The notes: generated by a model not told the origin, from the letters alone. A DNA stretch of 64,000 nucleotides from Pseudogracilibacillus auburnensis (GCF_003201975.1 NZ_QJJQ01000008.1:1-64000), one strand, 5' to 3'; positions 45,704 to 55,998 are shown, counted from the first letter of the stretch. A program made the numbers and translations.

Positions 45704-47290
45704 TTACAGATCTACTGCTGTTACTCGGTCAAAGCCTTCCATCGCTCTAATTTGTTCTAATTCCTCTTTCGTTAATGGACGATCGATCGTTAACATCATA
45801 ATTGCATTTCCGCCAATATGGAGACGACCAACTTGCATGGTAGCAATATTGACATCATTTTCTGCAAGTAAATTACCAACACGTCCGATTGCACCAGGTT
45901 GATCCTTATGATGGACAAGTAATAAATGTCCTTCAGGGATGACATCCATGCTATAGTCATCTACTTTTACAATTCTAGCACCTAGTCCATTAAGTAATGT
46001 TCCAGATACACGGCGTTTTGTCGATTTTGTAATTATTTCTACTGTAATTAAATTCGTAAAACCTCGTGCAGCCGATGTTTTCTTTTCATGAATCGTAATT
46101 CCTTTTCGTTCTGCTAAGTATGCAGCATTTACATTATTTACATTCGAACCTAAATAACGACTTAATAATCCCTTTAACGTATTTTGAGTAAGTGGCGCAA
46201 TTTCAAGGGCTGTTAAATCACCTGCATAATTAATATTGATCTCGCTAATCACTTCTTCTTCTAAATGTGCTAGGAATAAACCGAGTTTTTCCGATAAATA
46301 AAAATATGGTTCTATTTTTCGCATTACTTCACGAGGAACAGACGGGATATTAACTGGGTTTCTTGCAAGTCCTCCTGATAAAATTCGGACGACATCATGA
46401 CTCACATCAATCGCCACATTTTCTTGCGCCTCAATTGTACTTGCACCTAAGTGTGGTGTAGCAATCACTTCTTTTAAGTTTAATACTTTATGGTCAACTG
46501 CTGGTTCTTCTTCAAACACATCAAGCGCTGCCCCAGCAACTTTTCCTTCAACAATTGCATCATATAAATCATCTTCATTAATAATCCCACCACGGGCGCA
46601 GTTAATGACACGTACACCATCTTTCATTTTTGCAAAAGCTTCTTTATTAATAATATGACGAGTTTCTTTTAATAATGGTGTGTGAACAGTGATAAAATCC
46701 CCTACTGCAAGCACTTCATCTAATGTTCCATGCTCAATCCCAAGAGCTTCTGCTTTTTCTTTTGTAAAAAATGGATCATATGCAATGACATTCATCCGCT
46801 GACCTTTTGCACGTCTTGCTACTTCTGCCCCAATTCGTCCAAGTCCAACAATTCCTAACGTTTTATCCCGTAACTCGACACCGACATATGATTTGCGATC
46901 CCATTTTTTATCTTTAATCGATAAATAAGCTTGAGGAATATTTCTGGCAAGAGACATGAGCATCGCCATTGTATGTTCAGCAGCAGAGTTCGTATTTCCA
47001 TCAGGAGCGTTGACAACGATCATTCCGTTTTCAGTTGCTGCATCTAAATCAATATTGTCAACTCCAACGCCTGCTCGTCCAATTACTTTTAAGTTATGTC
47101 CTGTTTCAATCACTTCGCGGGTAACTTGTGTCTGACTTCTCACTAATAAACCGTCGAAATCGCCTATTTTATTTAATAGTTCTTCTTTTGATAAACCAGT
47201 ATCGATCACTACTTCAATATTGTCTGCTTCTCGTAAAGGAAAAATTCCGTCTTCACTTAATGGATCACTAATTAATATTTTAAATACCAT
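45704..47290 (-). CDS. serA: D-3-phosphoglycerate dehydrogenase
   Basis: 528 residues, the long SerA type. NAD-binding [18 protein letters not shown] near 145, catalytic Arg in [13 protein letters not shown], Glu and His in the EEEPAVDH and TPHLGAST regions, an ASB-like middle domain, and a C-terminal ACT domain ([20 protein letters not shown]) for serine feedback. First step of serine synthesis. GGAGG precedes the ATG. Controlled by the T-box upstream. Confidence 0.97.
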   Translation of the reverse strand: MVFKILISDPLSEDGIFPLREADNIEVVIDTGLSKEELLNKIGDFDGLLVRSQTQVTREVIETGHNLKVIGRAGVGVDNIDLDAATENGMIVVNAPDGNTNSAAEHTMAMLMSLARNIPQAYLSIKDKKWDRKSYVGVELRDKTLGIVGLGRIGAEVARRAKGQRMNVIAYDPFFTKEKAEALGIEHGTLDEVLAVGDFITVHTPLLKETRHIINKEAFAKMKDGVRVINCARGGIINEDDLYDAIVEGKVAGAALDVFEEEPAVDHKVLNLKEVIATPHLGASTIEAQENVAIDVSHDVVRILSGGLARNPVNIPSVPREVMRKIEPYFYLSEKLGLFLAHLEEEVISEININYAGDLTALEIAPLTQNTLKGLLSRYLGSNVNNVNAAYLAERKGITIHEKKTSAARGFTNLITVEIITKSTKRRVSGTLLNGLGARIVKVDDYSMDVIPEGHLLLVHHKDQPGAIGRVGNLLAENDVNIATMQVGRLHIGGNAIMMLTIDRPLTKEELEQIRAMEGFDRVTAVDL

Positions 47291-47412
47291 TTTGGAGCCT
47301 CCTCATTCTAGTTTGTTGAATTTTACATGTAGTCAAGCATCTGAAACTCATTTTTAACAATCGCTATACTCCATTCCTCCTCAAAAAATCACCGAAAGAC
47401 ATTTATTGGAAA

Positions 47413-47689
47413 AACAAAAAACTTTCCACCCCTTCATCATAAGGGGCGAAAAGTTAAATTTACGCGGTACCACCCTTTTTCATTGCAATATTTCTCCTTG
47501 CAATCTTCGTTGGTTATGTGTTTAACGCACACATACGAACGAACCTACTTCTTTCAGTCCGTCTACTCAAAAGGGCTATTTATTATGAGTAACACTAGTT
47601 TCCACCTACCACTAGCTCTCTATCGTTACACTGATAATAAATGTATCTTCATCATCATAATTACCTATTAATTTTACTACTTTATCATA
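47413..47689 (-). promoter_or_regulatory. T-box riboswitch of serA, probable serine specifier UCA
   Basis: The minus strand contains AAAAAGGGTGGTACCGCGTA (47461-47480) and a strong terminator (AACTTTTCGCCCCTT / AAGGGGTGGAAAGTT plus a T run, 47413-47455). The stem I apical part AGAGAGCTAGTGGTAGGTGG is classic. UAAC pairs with GUUA just before C-UCA, and UUUAUUA pairs with UAAUAAA just after it, so UCA (47586-47588) is the likely specifier, although the usual GAA loop E motif is missing. Confidence 0.85.
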
Positions 47690-47711
47690 GCAAAATAACT
47701 TGATTTGTCAA
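47684..47711 (-). promoter_or_regulatory. Promoter of the serA T-box transcript
   Basis: On the minus strand TTGACA (47706-47711), a 16-bp spacer and TATGAT (47684-47689). Confidence 0.75.
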
Positions 47712-47750
47712 TATATTTGAACAACAATATTTGACATTTTATTGACTTCA

Positions 47751-48299
47751 TTAGACAACTTCTGCACCTAATGTGTTTTTAAAATGCTCTAATGCCCATT
47801 CATGGCCAATTTGATTAAAACTTGCCACTCCATCCTTATGTACAACAATATGAAAGCCTTTATTATACGCATCTACAGCTGTATGCAAGATGCAAATATC
47901 CGTGCACACTCCAACGAGATGAACTTCTTTTATATTTCTTTCTCTTAGTTTAAGCTCAAGATTCGTCCCAGCAAAAGCGCTATAACGAGTTTTTTCAAAA
48001 TAAAATACATTTTCATCATCTTTATGTTTCTCATAAAGCTCATTTAATGTACCGTATAACTCCATTCCCCTCGTTCCAACGATATTATGCGCTGGAAAAA
48101 GAGCAGATTCTGGATGAAGCTTATCCCCTTCTTCATGGGCATCAATCCCAAAAGTAACAAAATCACCAGCTTCAATAAATTCTTTTGTCAGCGAAACAAT
48201 TTTCCCTTCGATCGCTTGTCCGGGTACACCACATGTTAGCTTCCCATCTTCCGCAACAAAATCATACGTGTAATCAACATTAATTAATGCTCTTCTCAT
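47751..48299 (-). CDS. pncA: Nicotinamidase (isochorismatase fold)
   Basis: 182 residues closely following B. subtilis YueJ/PncA: INVDYTYDFVAEDGKLTCG (catalytic Asp), FGIDAHEEGDKLHPES (metal His/Asp), FEKTRYSAFAGTNLELKLRE (Lys), and VGVCTDICILHTAVDAYNKGF (catalytic Cys). Hydrolyses nicotinamide to nicotinate for NAD salvage. It follows the pdxK gene by 30 bp and may share its transcript. Confidence 0.95.
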   Translation of the reverse strand: MRRALINVDYTYDFVAEDGKLTCGVPGQAIEGKIVSLTKEFIEAGDFVTFGIDAHEEGDKLHPESALFPAHNIVGTRGMELYGTLNELYEKHKDDENVFYFEKTRYSAFAGTNLELKLRERNIKEVHLVGVCTDICILHTAVDAYNKGFHIVVHKDGVASFNQIGHEWALEHFKNTLGAEVV

Positions 48300-48329
48300 T
48301 TTTACCCTCCATTAGATAATGCGCAAAAA

Positions 48330-49166
48330 TTATATTTCTTCACTATTCACAATGATCTGATGAGCTTCCCCATATTTTCTTTTTGCAGCATGATATGTTG
48401 GCCCAACTAGCTCGGTATAAGAAAAGCTATGTTCAATGGCAGTCGTTATAAAGCTTTTCGCAAATACAACTGCGTCATGAATACTTTTACCTTTTGCCAG
48501 ATAAGCGGTAATTGCTGCCGAATACGTACATCCAGCACCACTCGTATTAACTGTATTAATTCTAGGTGCTTCAAGCGTAGTTAATGTTGTTCCCTCATAT
48601 AAAACATCGATAGCTGGACCTGTGAGGCGACCACCTTTTACTAAAACAAAGTCTGGCCCTAGATCATGCAAATCAATTGCTGCCTGTTTTAAATCCTCTA
48701 CTGTGTTTAAAGGTCTATCGTTTAGTAAAATAGATGCTTCAGTCATATTTGGCGTAATAACAGTAGATAATGGGATTAATTTTTCCTTCAGTGCCTCGAT
48801 TGCATCATCTTTTAATAGCTTTGAATCCAGTTTCCCAACCATAACGGGGTCGACAACAATATCTTTAATGTCTGAATGGGCAATCAGTTCAGCAGTTTTT
48901 TCAATGACTTCTTTTGAAAATAACATCCCTGTTTTTAATGCATCGAAACCGACTTGCATTTTCGCAGTTGCAAACTGTGCTTCAATCGCCTCAACCGTCT
49001 GTGGATGTACATTTTTATTCGTTTCTGGATGGCGTCCGACAATAGCGGTTATCACACTCATGCCGTATACATCTAATTCTTGAAATGTTTTTAAATCAGC
49101 TTGGATGCCAGCACTTCCCCCAGCTGCCGAGCCTGCTATTGTAAGAACTCGTGATGGCTTATTCAT
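48330..49166 (-). CDS. pdxK: Pyridoxal/pyridoxine kinase (ThiD-like ribokinase fold)
   Basis: 278 residues from ATG 49166 (AAAGGA upstream; the longer frame extends into the promoter). ITIAGS-type start, GIQADLKTFQELDVYGMSVI, DPVMVGK, TPNMTEA and the anion hole NTSGAGCTYSAA. The Cys in GAGC is found in the B. subtilis PdxK that arose from ThiD-like ancestors. It probably makes pyridoxal phosphate from pyridoxal; HMP kinase activity cannot be excluded. Confidence 0.88.
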   Translation of the reverse strand: MNKPSRVLTIAGSAAGGSAGIQADLKTFQELDVYGMSVITAIVGRHPETNKNVHPQTVEAIEAQFATAKMQVGFDALKTGMLFSKEVIEKTAELIAHSDIKDIVVDPVMVGKLDSKLLKDDAIEALKEKLIPLSTVITPNMTEASILLNDRPLNTVEDLKQAAIDLHDLGPDFVLVKGGRLTGPAIDVLYEGTTLTTLEAPRINTVNTSGAGCTYSAAITAYLAKGKSIHDAVVFAKSFITTAIEHSFSYTELVGPTYHAAKRKYGEAHQIIVNSEEI

Positions 49167-49337
49167 AAGAAAATCCTTTCTACTGTTCATTTTTACGATC
49201 ATGACTACTTTTCTTCTAGTTTGAATGATAAGATATACTATATTGATTGAAAAAAACAAATATTAAAGCAACTTTCAAAGAATAATTATAACATATGTAT
49301 AAACGTTTAAAAAAAAGTTTGTTTGGAGGGAGAAAAA

Positions 49338-49927
49338 ATGAAGTATTGTTTTCATTTTCTATTGATATTTTTTATATTCCTTACCGCTTGTTCAACGAAC
49401 GTCCAGAACGAGGAAGTTGATCTAAAAATTAGTGATGTAAAGCTAACTCAGTTGGAACAAGGAATGATGAATTTAGTAGGTGATAATTCCATTATTTTTG
49501 AGATGCAAGTCAAAAATGATGCGGCAAATGAAATTGAGCTAACTGTCGATCATTATGAAAATGGTGAACTTCAAGGTACAGAGATGTATTTTACTGCAAG
49601 TTTGCATGATATGGATGACAGTAATCCAATTCATATTATTATTGCTAATCGAGGCATTAATGACCAACATCAATGGATTGGCTCTGTTATAGCAGAAGAT
49701 AGTTCAGCAAGTTTCCAAACAGATTTAACAGCGATTCCAGTTCATTCAGCCAGTACATTTGTACCAATAGATACCCCTTTTCCGTTCAATTAAATGAAAA
49801 GAAGCTCATCAGTACTCTAATCCTTTCAAAAGACGGTCCCATTCATGCGAATATTAAATCAGAACAGGATCTTGAAGAAGTTCATCAACATGACCATGTC
49901 TATGTTTTTTATGCACTTGTAAAGTAA
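49338..49927 (+). pseudogene. Lipoprotein gene interrupted by a frameshift
   Basis: From ATG 49338 (GGAGGGAG upstream) the frame codes for a signal and lipobox (FLTAC) and a domain to IDTPFPFN, stopping at 49793. In the next frame coding continues without break from about 49775: PFSVQLNEKKLISTLILSKD, then GPIHANIKSEQDLEEVHQHD and VYVFYALVK, TAA at 49925-49927. One extra base in the CCCCTTTTCC run would join them into about 196 residues. This may be a true mutation, slippage-based switching or a sequence error. No family recognised. Confidence 0.7.
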
Positions 49928-49937
49928 CAAAGACGCA

Positions 49938-50060
49938 AGAGGGTGGATCAAAAGGAAATCCGAGCAATAATGACTGTGTATACTCCGCTTCGGAAGTATA
50001 GTTCGCCCATCCTAAAGCGGCAAGTGAGCCTTCAACACAGCTAATTTCAGAAATTATTTT
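49938..50060. repeat. Dispersed intergenic repeat, fragment F
   Basis: GAGGGTGGATCAAAAGGAAATCCGAGCAATAATGA-like sequence followed by CTCCGCTTCGGAAGTATAGTTCGC and AAAGCGGCAAGTGAGCCTTC, a worn version of the core GGAAATA-ACTTCGC ... GCGG-TGGTGAGCCTCC seen in copies B, E and G. Only the left part of the repeat remains. Confidence 0.5.
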
Positions 50061-50179
50061 CATCCATAAATATAATTAAATAGTCTGCTTGTTAGTAGCT
50101 TTATCCTCTCCTTAAGATATGGTGTATACTGTATTGGCCTTTTGGGAAAAGTAAAAAAAACGTTAAAAAGGTGATTTTT

Positions 50180-50569
50180 GTGAAATATCAAACGGTAGAA
50201 CAGCGTTATGAAGAACAAAAGAAAATGCAAGGACAATTAAAGCCAAAACAGCAAGTAAATATCGATATGGCAACCCCACAAAAACAACATGTCGAAAATA
50301 TATTCAATGCAACAAAACAAGCATTACAAAAAGCGCATCAATCTGTTCGGCAAGCACAATCAGAAAACCCGATAGCAGCATCCCTATTAATGGCAGATCA
50401 AAGTTTAACGAATGCTACTCAATTACTACAACAATTACAAACAGCTGCACCTGAATTTGCACAAAGTCTTCCAAAAGGTGCCCAACAGCAATTAAAACAA
50501 TTAGATCATCAGATCGAAACTGCAACCAGGACACTGCAGATGCTTCAGCAAGCAATAAGTTCAAAATAG
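50180..50569 (+). CDS. Gln-rich helical protein, unknown
   Basis: 129 residues from GTG 50180 (AAGGTGA 5 nt upstream). About one fifth glutamine, fully helical, no signal or membrane segment (EEQKKMQGQLKPKQQVNI; LLQQLQTAAPEFAQSLPKGA). It stands alone between a lipoprotein gene and the convergent puc operon. I know no family; similar small proteins occur in halotolerant Bacillaceae by my impression only. Confidence 0.65.
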   Translation: MKYQTVEQRYEEQKKMQGQLKPKQQVNIDMATPQKQHVENIFNATKQALQKAHQSVRQAQSENPIAASLLMADQSLTNATQLLQQLQTAAPEFAQSLPKGAQQQLKQLDHQIETATRTLQMLQQAISSK

Positions 50570-50624
50570 GGACGATTTTCTATATTTGTGTCGACAAGGA
50601 GACAATTTTCCGTCAATATTTCTG

Positions 50625-51260
50625 TTATTTCCCGGGAAATGGTGCTAATTTTTGCAGTAAGTTGACATAATCATCTACTGTATCGACATCAGTATGTAAA
50701 ATGGGATCTGTTATTTCAAATAAATATCCCAAATGTACGTTACGTTGAATGAGTTGGCGTGCTCCTGTATCTCCTTTTAATTCATACAGTCGTGGAAAAA
50801 AACGTGCATCGAATAAGATTGGCGGACTGATCGTACCACGATAGGTTGCTCCAATAAAAGCGAGCAACCTATGTGCATGATAATACTCAATCAATTGATT
50901 GATTAAATGGACTGAAATACATGGTTGGTCAGCCAATATAACAACAATTGCTATCGCTCCTCCTTTTTTCGCTTTATCTAATCCATATTTTAATGAAAAG
51001 GATTGCCCTTTATTCGACTGTGTACATGATAGTATTTTAACTTTCTTCCTATATTTCGCCCTTAATGCTTCTGGAAACCATTTCAGTAAATCGCCTTTTT
51101 TAGTTACGACAAATACTTCATCCAAATTTGATTGCAGAGCTGTTTCTAGTGCCATACTTCCGAGTGGTACTTTTCCTAATGAGGCAAGTAATTTGTTTTG
51201 TCCAAATCGGCTACTTTGACCTGCTGCTAAATAAATCCCGATGATCTTTTGCTGGTTCAT
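50625..51260 (-). CDS. pucB: Molybdenum cofactor nucleotidyltransferase, PucB/MocA-like
   Basis: 211 residues from ATG 51260 (GAGGTGC 9 nt upstream). The start IIGIYLAAGQSSRFGQNKLL is the nucleotide-binding signature, with VVILADQPCIS for the metal-binding Asp. It probably transfers CMP to molybdopterin to make the MCD cofactor of the xanthine dehydrogenase. It overlaps pucA by 50 bp and closes the operon. Confidence 0.88.
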   Translation of the reverse strand: MNQQKIIGIYLAAGQSSRFGQNKLLASLGKVPLGSMALETALQSNLDEVFVVTKKGDLLKWFPEALRAKYRKKVKILSCTQSNKGQSFSLKYGLDKAKKGGAIAIVVILADQPCISVHLINQLIEYYHAHRLLAFIGATYRGTISPPILFDARFFPRLYELKGDTGARQLIQRNVHLGYLFEITDPILHTDVDTVDDYVNLLQKLAPFPGK

Positions 51261-52251
51261 GCGATAAAGCACCTCGCTTCACTCGAATTAGATCGGCGAC
51301 GATACTAATCGCAATTTCTTCCGCTCCCTCTGCACCAATTGCTAATCCAACTGGAGATTGAATAAATGCTGGAATTTCTTTCCCATCTAATAATCTAGTT
51401 GTTCGCTTTCTAGGCCCTAAAATGCCAAAATATCGATATCGTTTTTTTGATAACAGTTTCTGGACTAATTGTTTATCCTTTTGAAAATCATGTGTCATAA
51501 TAACGATCGAATCTGTGTAAGTAAATATAATATCTTCTAGTGAATCGTCATGGATAAAAATCGCTTTTGGAAATGTTTTTTCACACAATAATGTTGCCCG
51601 CCAATCCCAAATATGAACATTGAATCCAGTTTGCTCGGCAATAGTTGCAAGTGGACGAACGTCTGCCCCTGCTCCAAATATAAATAATCTTGAGTTTGGC
51701 TTGAAATGTTGGAAATATGTATGGCCAATTAATTTATTCGACCTTTTTTCTTGAAAAGAATCTTCATCAAATGAAGATTCAGAACCAAACATTTCATTTT
51801 TATTTTGAATATAATAATTCGTTGGAATGATAGAAGGAACTGTATGTAACGATTTAACCGCTATTACATCCATTCCCTCTTTTAACGTTTCATATACTTT
51901 TATTAAATGCTTGTGTTGATCGGATTCAAATTGTATTTTTTCTAATAGTATATGGACTTTTCCGTTACAACCGACTCCACGTCCCCAACCAAGATCATCT
52001 TCCGCACTCATATCATAAACGACTCGTTCGGAAAAGTATTGATCCTGTTGTAAAAGATGATTTGCCCTAATCTGTAAATCTTCTTCTAAACAGCCAACAC
52101 TTATCATTCCAACTGTCTGCTCTTTTTTACTAAACAACATCATTGCCCCTTCTTTTCGGTAAGCAGATCCTTCGACATCGATAATGGTTGCAAGTACAAC
52201 CGTTTCATCTGTTGAAGCAATTTCTCTTAAGATTTCATTACAATCATCCAT
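51211..52251 (-). CDS. pucA: XdhC/PucA-type xanthine dehydrogenase maturation factor
   Basis: 346 residues. N-terminal XdhC_CoxI domain (VVLATIIDVEGSAYRKEGAM, GCLEEDL, GCNGKVHILLE) and C-terminal Rossmann-like domain (RLFIFGAGADVRPLATIAEQ). PucA/XdhC binds the molybdenum cofactor, supports its sulfuration and inserts it into the large subunit. Overlaps pucE by 8 bp and pucB by 50 bp. Confidence 0.92.
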   Translation of the reverse strand: MDDCNEILREIASTDETVVLATIIDVEGSAYRKEGAMMLFSKKEQTVGMISVGCLEEDLQIRANHLLQQDQYFSERVVYDMSAEDDLGWGRGVGCNGKVHILLEKIQFESDQHKHLIKVYETLKEGMDVIAVKSLHTVPSIIPTNYYIQNKNEMFGSESSFDEDSFQEKRSNKLIGHTYFQHFKPNSRLFIFGAGADVRPLATIAEQTGFNVHIWDWRATLLCEKTFPKAIFIHDDSLEDIIFTYTDSIVIMTHDFQKDKQLVQKLLSKKRYRYFGILGPRKRTTRLLDGKEIPAFIQSPVGLAIGAEGAEEIAISIVADLIRVKRGALSHEPAKDHRDLFSSRSK

Positions 52252-52711
52252 AAGCTCTCCTCGCTCGTAATAATTCTTTGACAGACTCCTTTATTTCCTG
52301 ATATCCAGTACAACGACAAATATTTGAATCAAGCCACTCATCCACTTCAACATCGTTTGCATTTGGTTCATTTTCAATTAGTGCATAACAATTTAGAACA
52401 AACCCCGGCGTACAGTATCCACATTGTAGTGCCCATTTTTGAATAAATTTGTCTTGAATCGTCGTATCCGTTAGCCCTTCAATCGTAGTAATGTGCTTAT
52501 TACTAGCTTCTACCGCCAGCATATGACAAGCATTCAGCGGTTTTCCATCCATTAATATAGTACATGACCCACAATCACCATTGTTACAACCCGGTTTTGC
52601 TCCCGTCAATCCCAATTGTGCCCGTAATATATGTAAAAGGGTATCCGCATTTCGGACAAACACTTCTTTTTCCATTCCATTCACAGTCATTGATATTTCC
52701 TGTTTTGTCAT
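52244..52711 (-). CDS. pucE: Xanthine dehydrogenase iron-sulfur subunit
   Basis: 155 residues with both [2Fe-2S] sites: GCNNGDCGSCTILMDGKPLN with the following Cys, and CGYCTPG then NICRCTGY. It passes electrons from the molybdenum site to the FAD subunit. ATGA overlap with pucC. Confidence 0.95.
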   Translation of the reverse strand: MTKQEISMTVNGMEKEVFVRNADTLLHILRAQLGLTGAKPGCNNGDCGSCTILMDGKPLNACHMLAVEASNKHITTIEGLTDTTIQDKFIQKWALQCGYCTPGFVLNCYALIENEPNANDVEVDEWLDSNICRCTGYQEIKESVKELLRARRAYG

Positions 52712-53550
52712 GATGACACGGCCTCCATATTTTCTAGCATTTTCACTAGAGATGATTTAAGAACAAATTGACGATATTTACTAGATGCATGCATGTCATC
52801 TATTATTGATGCTGGTAGTAACTTAATCACTTTTTCTACCCTTTTATCAAATGATGTTTTATGATCGTTTACTTGTTTATCAATTTCCTTCGAGTGAAAA
52901 GGAAATTCATATAAACCACTAAATGCTACTTTTATATTCTCCTCCATTTGTAACGCAGCCAATGTTAAAATTGGATAGTTTACCTTTGATTGCTTCGTTT
53001 TCTTTTCATTAAAAAAGGCTTGATTTACTACCTTTTTATCTGTTAGTATTTGAACGATAAATTCTTCCTCTTTTAACCTTATTTTATCCTCCTCAAAAAC
53101 AGTTGTGATTTTTTCCTTTTTTATGCCTTTTTTTGTTGCAATAGCTAGTTTACTATCTGCTAGTAAGAAGGGAAGAATTCCTTCCTTATAGGGCAAGTTA
53201 CTCATTAAATTTCCACCTATCGTAATCTTATTCCGTTCTGTACGTGTAGCGATTAGCCGAATCACGCTTGAGAGTAGAGGAAAAAAGTTCGTTTCCACTA
53301 AATCAGTTAACGTCTTTGTAGCACCTATTACTAATTCTTCCGTATTTTCTTCCAATACATTACATGCCGGAATTGCTTTTAAGTCGATCACTACATCGGT
53401 CATTATTTCATTCATGCGTGCACGACTAATAAATTCAGTTCCACCACCATAGTACATGACCTTTTTTCCATTCGCTGTAAATTGCTCGAATAATTGAAGC
53501 GCCTCTTCAGCTGAGGATGGCTTCACATATTCAAAATCAAAATGAATCAT
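52708..53550 (-). CDS. pucC: Xanthine dehydrogenase FAD-binding subunit
   Basis: 280 residues from ATG 53550 (GGAGGGGG upstream), overlapping the pucD stop as ATGA. The N-terminal FAD domain has YYGGGTEFISRARM and TIGGNLMSNLPY; a CO_deh_flav_C domain follows. It transfers electrons from the iron-sulfur subunit to NAD+ or another acceptor. Confidence 0.92.
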   Translation of the reverse strand: MIHFDFEYVKPSSAEEALQLFEQFTANGKKVMYYGGGTEFISRARMNEIMTDVVIDLKAIPACNVLEENTEELVIGATKTLTDLVETNFFPLLSSVIRLIATRTERNKITIGGNLMSNLPYKEGILPFLLADSKLAIATKKGIKKEKITTVFEEDKIRLKEEEFIVQILTDKKVVNQAFFNEKKTKQSKVNYPILTLAALQMEENIKVAFSGLYEFPFHSKEIDKQVNDHKTSFDKRVEKVIKLLPASIIDDMHASSKYRQFVLKSSLVKMLENMEAVSS

Positions 53551-55889
53551 TTTCCCCCTCCATTCACTGTTTGCCAAATGTACTCTGGTGTTAGTGGTAA
53601 TTCATGCAGGCTTACTTGACTAGCTATCGATAAACTATTCGATAATGCGCCAGCCATTCCAATTACTCCATATTCACCAATACCACGTGCACCATATGGC
53701 CCATCAACTAGTGGAGTTTCAACAAAATCCACTAAATAGTCAGGTGCTTCACTAGCCCTTATCGTATCGTATGATCTAAGTTGTGGATTTAATACTACTC
53801 CATCTTGGTCAAACATAAATTGCTCTCTACTAGCCCAACTTAACCCTAAGTACATTCCGCTTCTCATCTGGCCTATTGCAGCTTTCGGATTTATTACTTG
53901 CCCAGCATCTAATACGGTTGCAGCTTTCAGTAGTTTATACGTATAATCTTTTGGGTCATATTCTATTTCTACAGCTTGTGCACCGACTGTCCATTGTGGA
54001 CCTGGTTTTCCAAATCCAGTTTCAGGGTCAAGTGGTGTTAAATGACGGACAACATGTGAACCAGCACCAAGGATAAGTCCACCAACTGAATTTCCATTCG
54101 GATACTTATATGCTGTAGCTAAGTCTTTTATTTTCACATAAAACTCTGGACTATCTTTCATGTACACAAGTCCATTTCCAACTTCTAAATCTGCCGGCAG
54201 ACATTTTAAAGCAACTGCTCCAACCTGTTTTAATTGAAAAATTGCATCCTCGGCCGCTGCCATCACTGCCCTCCCAGCTAAATAGGTTGTACTACTTGCG
54301 ACTGTTTTCCATTGATGTGGATCATATTGGGTATTCACTTCCACAGTTATATGTATTTTTTTCATATCTAGCTGTAACTTTTCAGCCAGTATCTGCGTCA
54401 ACACTGTCTTTGTTCCTTGCCCAATTTCGACTGCAGCACAATTTAAATTGACACTTCCATCTGTATTAAAAGTTAGTATCGTGCCTGCAGTTGCATTTGG
54501 TGGTGTACTCGATGTTTTCCAAAAGCTACTTATCCCTTTTGTCTTAATTTTGCCATCTCTCGTTATCGTTCTTTCTTCCCCAGTCCAATTAATTAACTGC
54601 TTTAATTTCCTTAAACATGCAGAAACATCTCCCAAATTACTTGCATTTAAATGCACTTGAGTTGGTGTCGTATCTCCTGGCTTTATTGCATTCATTAAAC
54701 GTAGTTCAAGTGGATCAATCTTTAATTTTTTCGCTAATTGATCCATCGCCCTTTCCATGACAAAAGTTAATTCTGGATGTCCAAAACCACGGAAAGAAGT
54801 CGCATATGGTTGATTTGTATAAACACAATGCGAATCAGTATGCACATTTTCAATCTTAAAGGGACCTGTACAATCAACTGCACCAGCTTTACTCATCCCA
54901 GCTCCCATATCCGAATATGCACCGGTATTAAAATAATATTCATATTGAGCTGCTGTTAATTTACCAGCTCTCGTTGCCCCTAATTTCACCGTAGCTTCTA
55001 GTCCAAGATGAACAGGTGAGGTAACGAGATCCTCTTCTCTCGTATTTACAAGTCGCACCATCCTTCCCCCAACTGCACGGGATGCAAGAAAAGCGGTAAA
55101 TTCAAGTTGTACACAACCTTTTCCACCAAAAGCACCCCCAACTAACGGTGTTTGTACGGAAATCTTTCCGGCATCTATGTTGAAAAATTCGCTAAGCATT
55201 TTTTGCACATAAAATGGTCCTTGTGTCGATGAGTAAATCATGACACGACCATCATGTAAAATTTCTGCACGGACAACTCTTGTTTCTAATGCAACATGGT
55301 CAGCGGGACCAAAAGAAAAATTTGCTTCTATTGTAATATCACTTTCTTCCCATCCTTTTTCCATATTGCCTTTTCGAATTTTTGTTAAGTTAGCAATATT
55401 TGTTTTAGGGATAGCATGAACACCTTCAACCATCGTTGTATATTTTCCCAAATGTTCGTGGATTAAAGAGGCATCCTTTTTGGCTGCTTCCCGAGGAGAC
55501 TGTAAAATTGGTAGAGGCTCATATTGTACTTCAATTAAGCTAGCAGCATATTTCGCTAGATGCTCCTTATCGGCTACTACAACAGCAATTGGCTCACCAA
55601 AATATCTTACCTTTTCATAAGCAATTGGTGGACGATCCGCAAGCATTGGTCCAACCGGATAAGGAAAATCCTCACCAGTAATAATGGCGTGGACTCCGCT
55701 GACCTGTGCTGCCTTTTCAAGATTGATGTTTTTAATTTTTGCATGAGCATGGGTACTCGTATGTAATGCTGCTATTAATACACCTGGTTCCATGACATCA
55801 TCTGTATATTTAACCCTTCCATACGCTTTATCTTCTATATCAACCCTTTGAATATCTTTTCCAACATAAGTAAAGTTCTTTTGGTTCAT
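53547..55889 (-). CDS. pucD: Xanthine dehydrogenase molybdenum-binding subunit
   Basis: 780 residues from ATG 55889 (AAGGATG 6 nt upstream; a longer frame overlaps a terminator). Ald_Xan_dh_C domain at the N-terminus, then TPLVGGAFGGKG, RGFGHPELTFVMERAMDQLA, and the C-terminal GARGIGE motif with the catalytic Glu. First gene of pucDCEAB, which oxidises hypoxanthine and xanthine to urate. No urate-degrading genes or PucR are in the window. Confidence 0.94.
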   Translation of the reverse strand: MNQKNFTYVGKDIQRVDIEDKAYGRVKYTDDVMEPGVLIAALHTSTHAHAKIKNINLEKAAQVSGVHAIITGEDFPYPVGPMLADRPPIAYEKVRYFGEPIAVVVADKEHLAKYAASLIEVQYEPLPILQSPREAAKKDASLIHEHLGKYTTMVEGVHAIPKTNIANLTKIRKGNMEKGWEESDITIEANFSFGPADHVALETRVVRAEILHDGRVMIYSSTQGPFYVQKMLSEFFNIDAGKISVQTPLVGGAFGGKGCVQLEFTAFLASRAVGGRMVRLVNTREEDLVTSPVHLGLEATVKLGATRAGKLTAAQYEYYFNTGAYSDMGAGMSKAGAVDCTGPFKIENVHTDSHCVYTNQPYATSFRGFGHPELTFVMERAMDQLAKKLKIDPLELRLMNAIKPGDTTPTQVHLNASNLGDVSACLRKLKQLINWTGEERTITRDGKIKTKGISSFWKTSSTPPNATAGTILTFNTDGSVNLNCAAVEIGQGTKTVLTQILAEKLQLDMKKIHITVEVNTQYDPHQWKTVASSTTYLAGRAVMAAAEDAIFQLKQVGAVALKCLPADLEVGNGLVYMKDSPEFYVKIKDLATAYKYPNGNSVGGLILGAGSHVVRHLTPLDPETGFGKPGPQWTVGAQAVEIEYDPKDYTYKLLKAATVLDAGQVINPKAAIGQMRSGMYLGLSWASREQFMFDQDGVVLNPQLRSYDTIRASEAPDYLVDFVETPLVDGPYGARGIGEYGVIGMAGALSNSLSIASQVSLHELPLTPEYIWQTVNGGGK

Positions 55890-55960
55890 TTCATACATCC
55901 TTATTTTGGTATTTGCTACTATTAATTTCCCCCTATAAAAGGATATATATTCAATGGAAC

Positions 55961-55997
55961 AAAAAAAACTTGCAAGCATATTTACAGCTTACAAGTT
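55961..55997 (-). terminator. Intrinsic terminator of the DUF456 gene
   Basis: On the minus strand AACTTGTAAGC-tgtaaatat-GCTTGCAAGTT followed by TTTTTT, directly after the DUF456 stop and before pucD. It separates the two transcripts. Confidence 0.85.
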
Positions 55998-55998
55998 T

